Below are positions 1-6,102 of a DNA stretch of 7,426 nucleotides, piece by piece. Under the pieces are notes generated by a model, which was not told the origin of the DNA, did no database searches, and saw nothing but the letters and a program-made list of their open reading frames with translations. The translations under genes and the position numbers were made by a program. Every line of letters begins with the position of its first letter. Position 1 is the stretch's first letter. Source of the DNA: Alphaproteobacteria bacterium TMED93 (lineage in GTDB: Bacteria; Pseudomonadota; Alphaproteobacteria; TMED109); the NCBI GenBank assembly GCA_002171495.2, contig NHEU02000042.1:8269-15694 (forward strand). The letters are read 5' to 3'.

Positions 1-350
1 TTTTCATTTTTTGATTTTTTTTTTGTACTTAAATCACTTTCTATTTCTTTATTTATAGTATTTTTTTTTAAGGTACTTTCAATTAGCTTTTCTTTGTCTG
101 AAACTGGTATTTGAAAATAATCAGGATGTATTTCACTAAAAGGTAAAAAACCATGCCTTTCATTTCCATAATCAACGAATGCTGCTCTAAGTGAGGGTTC
201 TACTCTTGATACCTTAGCAAGATAAATATTTCCTTTATGTTGTACTTTTGTAGTACTTTCAAAATCTAATTCCTCTATAATATTTTCTGATAAGACTAAA
301 ACCCTTGTTTCCTCTGAATGAGCAGCATCTACTAAAATGCTTTTTTTCAT
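1..350 (-). CDS. rne: Ribonuclease E/G, N-terminal part (cut by left window edge)
   Basis: Endoribonuclease that cleaves A/U-rich single-stranded RNA in mRNA turnover and rRNA/tRNA processing. Only the first 116 codons are present; the catalytic core lies beyond the left edge. The start ATG is at 350-348 and gives MKKSILVDAAHSEETRVLVL, the usual opening of alphaproteobacterial RNase E. The start of the S1 RNA-binding domain follows at residues 39-82, with KGNIYLAKVSRVEPSLRAAF and then GFLPFSEIHPDYFQIP. From about residue 90 the sequence turns lysine/asparagine-rich, matching the variable insertion that alphaproteobacterial RNase E carries inside S1. A GGAG (365-362) lies 11 nt before the ATG, one of the few Shine-Dalgarno-like sites in the window. 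Runs of 10 T (15-24) and 9 T (61-69) on the plus strand encode this lysine-rich insert. The gene is divergent from amiC. Family identity is secure; RNase E rather than G is inferred from the insert and the neighbouring amiC. Confidence 0.93.
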   Translation of the reverse strand, partial: MKKSILVDAAHSEETRVLVLSENIIEELDFESTTKVQHKGNIYLAKVSRVEPSLRAAFVDYGNERHGFLPFSEIHPDYFQIPVSDKEKLIESTLKKNTINKEIESDLSTKKKSKNE

Positions 351-494
351 TTTCTATAAAACTCCAATGTAATAAATTCATAAACTTATATAAATTCTAA
401 ATTAAAAATTTAGAAATTCCTTTTTGTTTTTGTAAGATAAGTATACTAAATAAATGCTATTTACAAAACATAATATATATTAATATTTATTCTA
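351..494. promoter_or_regulatory. Divergent intergenic region between rne and amiC
   Basis: This 144-base spacer must hold the start signals for both rne (leftward) and amiC (rightward). The palindrome AGTATACT at 440-447 gives a TATACT -10-like hexamer on each strand. On the minus strand a TTGTAA (466-461) lies 15 bp upstream of TATACT (445-440), a plausible sigma-70-type promoter for rne with a slightly short spacer. No good -35 was found for the plus-strand TATACT (442-447). A perfect 9-bp inverted repeat, TTCTAAATT/AATTTAGAA with a 3-base spacer, lies at 395-415, in what would be the rne 5' leader. No small ORF or RNA gene was recognised here. In sequence this rich in A and T, chance matches are common, so the promoter assignment is tentative. 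Confidence 0.4.
395..415. repeat. 9-bp perfect inverted repeat upstream of rne
   Basis: TTCTAAATT (395-403) and AATTTAGAA (407-415) are exact reverse complements separated by AAA. The repeat lies 45 nt upstream of the rne ATG and downstream of the candidate rne promoter, so it could form a weak hairpin in the rne leader or serve as an operator. With one G-C pair, any RNA stem would be weak. Confidence 0.4.
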
Positions 495-1619
495 ATGAAA
501 TATATATGTAAATATTTACTATCTTTATTAGCTTTTATAATACTTAACAACTCTTATTCTAAGCAGAATATTATTCAAAATATTAGAACCTCTGATAAAC
601 CTGATAAACTTACAACTAGAATAGTTCTAGATCTCACTCATAAAACTGCCTATTCGGTATTTATTTTAGATAATAAACCAAGGTTAGTAATTGATTTAGA
701 AGCAACTGAAAGTAGAAAGAGTTTTGATTTAAAAAGTAAATTAATTGAAAAAATTAGAATTAATAATAATGGAAAAGGGGTTATAAGGTTAGTATTTGAC
801 CTTAAAGGAAGAGTATTTATAGATAAAAACTTCTACTTAAAAAAAGATGAAAATAATTTATTCAGATTAGTTTTAGATATTAAGCTTTCAAATAAGTTAA
901 TAAAGCAAAGCAGCAAAAATAATAATATAAAAATTAAAAAAACTTTTATTATTACACTTGATCCAGGTCATGGAGGATTAGATCCAGGAGCAGTAAGATA
1001 CAGTTATAGAGAAAAAGATATAACGCTTTTAGCAGCTAAAGAACTTAAAGGCTTGTTAGAAAAAAAAGGTTACAAAGTATTTTTAACAAGAAACAAAGAT
1101 GAGTTTGTATCCTTAAGAAAAAGAAGAAATATAGCAAAAAATAATAGTAGTGATTTATTCATATCAATACATGTGGATAGTGTTAAAAAAAAATCAACAA
1201 GAGGAACGTCTATTTATACACTTTCAGATAAGGCTTCTGATAAAGTAACAGCAATGTTGGCAGAAAGAGAAAATAAAGTAGACTTAATTGCAGGAATTGA
1301 TAAAGAAGTAGATAATGAAGTATTTTCGATATTATTGGATTTACAAAGAAGAGATACTAAAAATGCATCTGCATCATTTGCAGAAATATATGTTAATAAA
1401 GTTAGAAAAAATGGATATAGGTCATTAAGAAGGCCACATAGGCAGGCAGGCTTTGCAGTATTAAAGTCACCTGATATTCCATCTGTTTTGGTAGAATTAG
1501 GCTTCTTATCTAATCCTAAAGATGCTAAATATCTGAGTAATAAAAAATCTAGAGCCAGAGTTTTAAAAGCTCTTTCTGAGGCAATTGTTGATTACGTTAA
1601 AACTAGGTCTAAAATTTAA
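495..1619 (+). CDS. amiC: N-acetylmuramoyl-L-alanine amidase, AmiC/AmiB type, exported
   Basis: Zinc amidase that cuts the bond between N-acetylmuramic acid and the stem-peptide L-alanine in peptidoglycan, acting in the periplasm during daughter-cell separation. The 374-residue product begins with a Sec-type signal peptide (hydrophobic residues 8-18, likely cleavage after SYS at 22; no twin arginine). An AMIN-like septum-targeting domain spans about 28-130, with TRIVLDL and RLVIDL strands. A lysine/asparagine-rich linker leads to the Amidase_3 domain (about 151-372). Likely zinc and catalytic residues are H159 in DPGHGG, E173 in REKD, H226 in SIHVD and E334 in VELGFLSN. The insert at about 245-305, between the third ligand and the last motif, is where AmiA/B/C enzymes carry the autoinhibitory helix released by EnvC/NlpD-type activators, so such regulation is likely. 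No Shine-Dalgarno precedes the ATG. In many alphaproteobacteria amiC follows divergent rne and precedes mrcA; here mrcA does not follow and a convergent gene overlaps the stop by 4 nt. All expected motifs are intact. Confidence 0.95.
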   Translation: MKYICKYLLSLLAFIILNNSYSKQNIIQNIRTSDKPDKLTTRIVLDLTHKTAYSVFILDNKPRLVIDLEATESRKSFDLKSKLIEKIRINNNGKGVIRLVFDLKGRVFIDKNFYLKKDENNLFRLVLDIKLSNKLIKQSSKNNNIKIKKTFIITLDPGHGGLDPGAVRYSYREKDITLLAAKELKGLLEKKGYKVFLTRNKDEFVSLRKRRNIAKNNSSDLFISIHVDSVKKKSTRGTSIYTLSDKASDKVTAMLAERENKVDLIAGIDKEVDNEVFSILLDLQRRDTKNASASFAEIYVNKVRKNGYRSLRRPHRQAGFAVLKSPDIPSVLVELGFLSNPKDAKYLSNKKSRARVLKALSEAIVDYVKTRSKI

Positions 1620-2737
1620 TTCGGAGAAGTTCCTAAGGCTGGACCTCCTATTTCAGAGTTATCTGAGTCAATTTCTTTTTTTGGACTAAAATTAATATTT
1701 TCTATCTCTTCAAATACTGCTCTGTATGTATCATAATCTCTAGAGTTTTTATGGTTCGCTTCTAAAAGCATTTTTTTTGCTACCGAGTTAAAAGGACAGC
1801 CTCTTTTTTCTATGCCATTAATTTTATGCATCCAGTTTCCTGCTATATCAACTTTACAAGAACTTGAATTGCTAACTACTTCAGACATAGTTAATGTTCT
1901 AGTATTTACACCAAGCCCACTTAATATATTTACACTTAGTAGGTAGTTAAGATTAGGTATTTCATATAAATTACCGTCTATATCTAATACTAAAGTTCCT
2001 ATAGAGGATTTTACTGCTTTATAGGTTTTAGGTAAGATAAAAAATAATAGTTTATTTTGTGCATCTAAAATTTTACCTCCAAGTAAAGAAAAACTTAATA
2101 ATCTTGCCTCAGCAATATCTGTAGTTGCTACAGTTGTATTATCACCAAAGAAAACATTTTTCACCTCTTCTGATAGAAGTTCCATAATAACATTTTGTTG
2201 TGTAGCAAAATCATTCATTAAAATATTTATGCCATCATATAAATTGATTGGTTTTGGAGTAACCTGATTTTTTATAAAATTTAGAATAATATTATTATTA
2301 TTTTTTGATGCTAAAGTAAATGCTTTTAGCATATCCTCATAAGGTAATTCATAGGCTCCTAACAAGGTATCCCCAAAGAAAACTACTTCAGAGCAATCAC
2401 TTAATACTAACTTTATTTTAGATGTAAACTTTTTAAAAATTTCTAAATCATTCTCATTTAGTGTTGAAAAACTAAGTATATCCATCCTCATTTCTCTGGA
2501 GTCTTTTAATTGTTCTGAATAGTGTTTAATTTCTAATTGTTTTAAATCAGCATTAGAAAGCCTAGGCCCCTCATCATTAGTTCCTTGTTTAAAGGGGGTT
2601 AATTCTTTTTTTACAAAATCAAGAATTTGTTTATTTGAATTTATTCTACATTTTTTAATAGTTTCTTGAGAAAAAGAGTAATTATTTAAAAGAGCAGAAA
2701 ATAAAAATAATAATAAAAATTTAGAGAATTTAAGCAT
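1616..2737 (-). CDS. Secreted protein of unknown function
   Basis: I do not recognise a family. The preferred start is the ATG at 2737-2735, giving 373 residues that open with MLKFSKFLLLFLFSALLNNY, a clear Sec signal peptide with probable cleavage after SFS (residue 23). A TTG eight codons upstream (2761) would keep the frame open but puts a polar segment before the signal peptide, so it is less likely. No lipobox cysteine or second membrane span is seen, so the mature protein is probably periplasmic. Two similar segments occur: VVFFGDT at 118-124 and NVFFGDN at 194-200, each followed by an alanine/leucine-rich helix-like stretch, suggesting a weak internal duplication. Four cysteines (C30, C115, C294, C314) could form disulfides. 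The C-terminal region carries GNWMHKINGIEKRGCPF (300-316), then an acidic and Gly/Pro-rich tail. The gene lies 28 nt downstream of the small membrane-protein gene, probably in one transcript, and overlaps the convergent amiC stop. An envelope role is only a guess from the signal peptide. Confidence 0.85.
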   Translation of the reverse strand: MLKFSKFLLLFLFSALLNNYSFSQETIKKCRINSNKQILDFVKKELTPFKQGTNDEGPRLSNADLKQLEIKHYSEQLKDSREMRMDILSFSTLNENDLEIFKKFTSKIKLVLSDCSEVVFFGDTLLGAYELPYEDMLKAFTLASKNNNNIILNFIKNQVTPKPINLYDGINILMNDFATQQNVIMELLSEEVKNVFFGDNTTVATTDIAEARLLSFSLLGGKILDAQNKLLFFILPKTYKAVKSSIGTLVLDIDGNLYEIPNLNYLLSVNILSGLGVNTRTLTMSEVVSNSSSCKVDIAGNWMHKINGIEKRGCPFNSVAKKMLLEANHKNSRDYDTYRAVFEEIENINFSPKKEIDSDNSEIGGPALGTSPN

Positions 2738-2765
2738 ATTGATTTGAAGGTAGCATAACAATTTA

Positions 2766-3047
2766 TTATTTCAATATTTCAATTTCTTTGATGGTTTTTC
2801 CTGTTTGAAGACTGTAAATTTTAAGTAATATTTTATTTGAAGATTTATAAGATATATAAATATTTTTTTCTGAAACTTTATAATCAAGAAAGTCCATATT
2901 TTTTGGAACTTCTATTATAATATTACTATCATTTTTATTTGAGATATTTTTAAATTTTTTATAAAAAGCTAACCCTAAAATTACAATTCCAAAAATAATG
3001 AGCATGCCCATTAAAATAACAATAAATTTTAGTAATTTTATATTCAT
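2766..3047 (-). CDS. Small single-span membrane protein, DUF6476-like
   Basis: A 93-residue protein with a short basic N-terminus, one hydrophobic segment at about residues 7-29, a lysine/asparagine-rich linker, and a small C-terminal domain. That domain reads like two or three beta strands: EVPKNMDFLDYKVSEKNIYI, then a KIYSLQTGKTIKEIEI ending. This pattern (N-terminal anchor, a 'P.....' strand, a '..I.....' strand, then a 'D/LxTGxx..E' turn as in PQQ- or WD-type blades) recalls short alphaproteobacterial proteins annotated as DUF6476, which I recall occurring near RluA-family synthase genes. The divergent gene here is such a synthase, which supports the idea. The match is from memory of the pattern, not an alignment. 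The ATG at 3047-3045 is preceded by no strong Shine-Dalgarno. The protein is probably bitopic in the inner membrane, with its C-terminal domain likely periplasmic, though the positive charges after the span (YKKFKN) make the topology uncertain. Function unknown. Confidence 0.75.
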   Translation of the reverse strand: MNIKLLKFIVILMGMLIIFGIVILGLAFYKKFKNISNKNDSNIIIEVPKNMDFLDYKVSEKNIYISYKSSNKILLKIYSLQTGKTIKEIEILK

Positions 3048-3156
3048 TTGACTTTTCTACTTTTAATTATAATTCTATAATAAATTTATATAGAAAAAAA
3101 CTCTTATTAAGTTTTATGAGCTAATACCTTTAGGTATAAATAACTTTAGTTTTAAA
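3048..3156. promoter_or_regulatory. Divergent intergenic region upstream of the pseudouridine synthase-rpoH pair
   Basis: This 109-base spacer separates the leftward membrane-protein gene from the rightward synthase-rpoH pair. Exact TATAAT hexamers occur on the plus strand at 3068-3073 and 3076-3081, and on the minus strand at 3071-3066. A TTGACT lies at 3048-3053, but it sits 14 or 22 bp from the plus-strand TATAAT copies, neither an ideal spacing. No RpoH-type promoter (CTTGAA with CCCCAT) is visible, so heat-shock self-regulation is not supported by this spacer. A 14-bp near-palindrome lies at 3124-3137. No hidden ORF or RNA gene was recognised. Confidence 0.4.
3124..3137. repeat. 14-bp palindrome ATACCT-TT-AGGTAT (possible operator)
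   Basis: ATACCT (3124-3129) and AGGTAT (3132-3137) are exact reverse complements around a TT centre. It ends 19 bases before the ATG of the pseudouridine synthase gene and contains the only C/G-rich doublets in that stretch, making it stand out from the surrounding A/T. The form suits a dimeric repressor site or a short leader hairpin. No second copy was noticed in the window. Confidence 0.4.
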
Positions 3157-3891
3157 ATGAATTTAACAAAAATAAATAAATTAAAAATAGTTTTTGAGGA
3201 TGAAGAGTTAATAGTATTAAATAAAGATGCAGGAATTATTACTCATTCAGATATTTCTGTAAATGAATATAGCCTCGTAGATTTATTAAAAGAAAATAAC
3301 ATCACTTTAAGCAAAGGAGAAAATATATATAGACCGGGTGTAGTACATAGATTAGACCGTGAAACCTCAGGAATAATAGTTTTTGCAAAAACAGATAAAG
3401 CTTTTATTTCATTAAAAAAACAGTTCTTTTTAAGAGAAGTAGAAAAAGTTTATCATGCATTAGTTTGGGGAGTTCCTAGTCCAATTGCAGGAAAAATTAA
3501 TATACCTATAACTAGTTATTTAGGAAAAAAAAAAATAAGTTTTTCTCAAAACTCTAAAGAAGCAATAACATTATATAAAACAATTAATACCTATCAGAAT
3601 AAATTTTCACTCATTGAATGTAAAATTCTTACAGGAAGAACCCATCAAATTAGAGTTCATTTGCTTTCTAAAGGGTGCCCTTTGATAGGTGATAAAGTTT
3701 ATGCTAGAGGCAGAAATATGAAAGAAAATACCAATAAAAACATAGTAAACTTTATTACTAACTATAGCAGACAAGCATTGCACGCTTTGAAAATTACTTT
3801 TTTACATCCTATAGATAATAATATTCTTAAGTTTAATGCAGATAAACCTGAAGACTTTTTAAGATTAGAAGAAGTTTTATTTGAGGATTAA
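3157..3891 (+). CDS. RluA-family RNA pseudouridine synthase lacking an S4 domain
   Basis: Converts specific uridines to pseudouridine in rRNA or tRNA in the cytoplasm. The 244-residue product consists of the catalytic domain alone. Family motifs, in order: IVFEDEELIVLNKDAGIITH (11-30); GVVHRLDRETSG (61-72) with catalytic aspartate D67; KVYHALVWG (97-105) with the conserved tyrosine Y99; GRTHQIRVH (160-168); GDKVY (178-182); and RQALHA (205-210). RluC and RluD proteins usually exceed 300 residues because of an N-terminal S4 RNA-binding domain. Here the catalytic core begins almost at the first residue, as in the short RluA/TruC-type enzymes, and the 109-base upstream spacer leaves no room for S4. 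The RNA target therefore cannot be assigned, and no gene symbol is given. A run of 11 A (3525-3535) lies inside the gene with the frame intact. The start ATG lacks a Shine-Dalgarno. rpoH begins 23 nt downstream, implying co-transcription. Family assignment is very secure. Confidence 0.93.
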   Translation: MNLTKINKLKIVFEDEELIVLNKDAGIITHSDISVNEYSLVDLLKENNITLSKGENIYRPGVVHRLDRETSGIIVFAKTDKAFISLKKQFFLREVEKVYHALVWGVPSPIAGKINIPITSYLGKKKISFSQNSKEAITLYKTINTYQNKFSLIECKILTGRTHQIRVHLLSKGCPLIGDKVYARGRNMKENTNKNIVNFITNYSRQALHALKITFLHPIDNNILKFNADKPEDFLRLEEVLFED

Positions 3892-3914
3892 TTAAATTTT
3901 TGTTAACTTTAATT

Positions 3915-4808
3915 ATGCCAAATATAACATTGCCTAGTATTTCTTCTCAAGGTAGCTTATCAAAATATTTGATAGAAATAAAAAAGTTTCCTATGCTAAA
4001 ATTAGAAGAAGAGTATACTTTAGCAAAATCATGGAAAGAAAAAAAAGATATTAATTCTGCCCACAAACTAGTAACTTCACATTTAAGGTTAGTAGCAAAA
4101 ATTGCAATGCAATACAGAGGATATGGTTTACCAATTCCTGACCTTATTTCAGAAGGAAATATTGGATTAATGCAAGCTGTTAAAAGATTTGATCCAGATA
4201 AAGGGTTTAGATTAGCAACATATGCAATGTGGTGGATAAAAGCCGCTATTCAAGAGTATATTCTTCATTCATGGTCCTTAGTAAAAATAGGTACTACTGC
4301 AGCACAAAAGAAGCTCTTTTTTAATTTACGAAAGATAAAAAATGAACTTAAATTAATAAATGACGGAAATTTAAGGCCTGAGGAGATACAAACAATATCT
4401 CAAAGGTTAGATGTGGAGGAGAAAGAGGTAGTTGATATGAACAATCGTATGGCAGGACACGATCACTCTTTAAATGCACCTTTAAAACAGGATGGTAATT
4501 TAGAGTGGCAAGATTGGCTAGTAGATAGTGGAACTAGTCAAGAGGAATTATTAGAAGAAAATCAAGAGTATAAATTCAGAAAAACAATTCTTATGAATTC
4601 ATTAACAGTTCTTAACGAAAGAGAAAAATACATATTTAAAGCACGTAGGCTTAAGGAACCGCAAACTACATTGGATGAATTAAGTAAAAATTTCAAAATC
4701 AGTAGAGAAAGAGTAAGGCAGATTGAAGTGAAAGCTTTTGAGAAAGTTCAAAATTATATCAAGCATTTAATGAAAGATAAAAACCAAATTAAATTTTTAG
4801 AAAAATAA
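3915..4808 (+). CDS. rpoH: RNA polymerase heat-shock sigma factor sigma-32 (RpoH)
   Basis: Directs RNA polymerase to heat-shock and protein-quality-control promoters. With the ATG at 3915 the product has 297 residues, normal for the family. Region 2 contains the core-binding and -10 recognition part: LPIPDLISEGNIGLMQAVKR (72-91) and GFRLATYAMWWIKAAIQEYI (97-116). The diagnostic RpoH box follows as QKKLFFNLRK (131-140), which separates sigma-32 from RpoD and RpoS. Region 4.2, the helix-turn-helix reading the -35 element, is at about 252-279 and includes ISRERVRQIE. The frame is open back to a TTG at 3900, but MPNITLPSIS is the more typical start and uses ATG. No Shine-Dalgarno is seen. The gene follows the pseudouridine synthase by 23 nt and probably relies on that promoter. 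It converges on purA with a 4-nt gap and no visible terminator hairpin. In alphaproteobacteria rpoH commonly neighbours an RluA-family gene and purA, as here. Confidence 0.97.
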   Translation: MPNITLPSISSQGSLSKYLIEIKKFPMLKLEEEYTLAKSWKEKKDINSAHKLVTSHLRLVAKIAMQYRGYGLPIPDLISEGNIGLMQAVKRFDPDKGFRLATYAMWWIKAAIQEYILHSWSLVKIGTTAAQKKLFFNLRKIKNELKLINDGNLRPEEIQTISQRLDVEEKEVVDMNNRMAGHDHSLNAPLKQDGNLEWQDWLVDSGTSQEELLEENQEYKFRKTILMNSLTVLNEREKYIFKARRLKEPQTTLDELSKNFKISRERVRQIEVKAFEKVQNYIKHLMKDKNQIKFLEK

Positions 4809-4812
4809 AATA

Positions 4813-6102
4813 TTAATTTTCAAATGGGTTATGGAATAAAATAGTATCCTCTCTTTCAGGACTGGTAGAAAGCAGAGTAACAGGAACACCAATGAATTCT
4901 TCTATGAAGGATATATATTTTTTTGCGTTTAATGGTAATTCAGAAAAATCTCTTTTATTTCTTGTCTTTTCTTTCCATCCATTTAACTCAATGTACTCAG
5001 TAGAAAGTTGATTTATTTCATCTAAATCTAAAGGTAAATAGTTATAAGATTTATTATTATATTTGTAAGAAGTACAAATCTTGATTTTATCGAAACTATC
5101 TAAAACATCCAATTTAGTTAGTGCTAAACCTTTAAGTCCAGATATTATAACTGATTGTTTTAAAAGTACTAAGTCTAACCAGCCACACCTTCTTTTTCTT
5201 CCTGTTACTGTTCCAAACTCATTTCCTAAAGTTCCTAATTGCTCACCTATATTATTGCTTTGTTCTGTAGGAAAAGGTCCTTCACCTACTCTAGTTAAAT
5301 AAGATTTTGTAATTCCTAAATTAAAACTATTTTTTATCAATCCTAGTCCAGTACCTATAGAAGCTTGTGCTGAAACTGTATTAGATGACGTAACAAAAGG
5401 ATAAGTTCCATGGTTTATATCTAACAAAGTTCCTTGTGCTCCTTCAAAGAGTATATTTTTATTTTTATTTTGTAATTCTAAAAGCTCTTCCCATATATTT
5501 TTAACAAAAGGTTTAATGAATTGAGAATACTCATCAATTTCTGCAACTATGGATAGAACATCAAGCTCTGGTATACCAAGACCTTTTCTTATAGGATTAT
5601 GATGAGATAAAGCATTTCCTATCTTATCTTTTAATTTATTTTTATTAAATAAATCACATACTCTCAAGGATCTTCTCCCTACATGATCTTCATACGCTGG
5701 TCCTATTCCTCTGCCGGTAGTTCCTATCTTTATTCCACTAAGCTTACTTTCTCTAGCTTTATCTAATTCTTGATGATAGGACATAATTAAAGGAGCCCCC
5801 TGAGATATTGATAGAACTTCTTCAGTAATTTTAATATTTTTTTCCTCTAGACTTTTGATTTCATTATATAGTGCCCTCAGATCAAGAACTACACCATTTC
5901 CGATAAAAGATTTTTTTCCTCTAACTACTCCTGAAGGTAATAAGCTTAATTTATAAGTAATTCCATTTACTACCAAAGTATGTCCAGCATTATGACCGCC
6001 CTGAAATCTAACTACGGCATCAGCATTATAGGATAACCAATCTACAATTTTTCCTTTTCCCTCATCTCCCCATTGAGATCCAATTACAATAACATTACTC
6101 AT
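4813..6102 (-). CDS. purA: Adenylosuccinate synthetase
   Basis: Joins IMP and aspartate using GTP to form adenylosuccinate, the first committed step to AMP, in the cytoplasm. The 429-residue length is standard. Motifs: GSQWGDEGKGKIVDWL (8-23), with catalytic D13 in the P-loop-like segment; QGGHNAGHTL (34-43), with catalytic H41; GTTGRGIGPAYEDHVGRR (127-144), binding IMP; FEGAQGTLLDINHGTYPFVT (219-238); TRVGEGPFPTE (270-280); GRKRRCGWLDL (301-311), with the arginines contacting aspartate; and TKLDVLD (329-335), for guanine recognition. No key residue is missing. The ATG at 6102-6100 shares its A with the TAA stop of hisZ (TAATG), so translation is probably coupled. AGGA (6117-6114) lies 11 nt upstream of the start. 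Last gene of the serA-hisZ-purA cluster, ending 4 nt from the convergent rpoH stop. Confidence 0.98.
   Translation of the reverse strand: MSNVIVIGSQWGDEGKGKIVDWLSYNADAVVRFQGGHNAGHTLVVNGITYKLSLLPSGVVRGKKSFIGNGVVLDLRALYNEIKSLEEKNIKITEEVLSISQGAPLIMSYHQELDKARESKLSGIKIGTTGRGIGPAYEDHVGRRSLRVCDLFNKNKLKDKIGNALSHHNPIRKGLGIPELDVLSIVAEIDEYSQFIKPFVKNIWEELLELQNKNKNILFEGAQGTLLDINHGTYPFVTSSNTVSAQASIGTGLGLIKNSFNLGITKSYLTRVGEGPFPTEQSNNIGEQLGTLGNEFGTVTGRKRRCGWLDLVLLKQSVIISGLKGLALTKLDVLDSFDKIKICTSYKYNNKSYNYLPLDLDEINQLSTEYIELNGWKEKTRNKRDFSELPLNAKKYISFIEEFIGVPVTLLSTSPEREDTILFHNPFEN

Noticed and set aside
395..430. Inverted repeat followed by T-rich sequence as a rho-independent terminator
   Set aside because: The stem has one G-C pair, and no plus-strand transcript enters this region from the left, since rne is on the minus strand.
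2738..2761. Upstream TTG start for the secreted protein
   Set aside because: It would add eight residues before a textbook signal peptide; the ATG at 2737-2735 starts exactly where the basic n-region begins.
3048..3081. TTGACT with TATAAT as a plus-strand sigma-70 promoter
   Set aside because: The hexamers are good individually, but spacers of 14 or 22 bp are outside the usual 16-18, so it is mentioned only within the intergenic entry.
3900..3914. Upstream TTG start for rpoH
   Set aside because: It adds only five residues with no ribosome site; the ATG at 3915 gives a normal RpoH N-terminus.
5081..5302. 73-codon open frame on the plus strand
   Set aside because: It lies entirely antisense to purA, over highly conserved PurA motifs, and its translation resembles no known protein; it is a shadow of purA.
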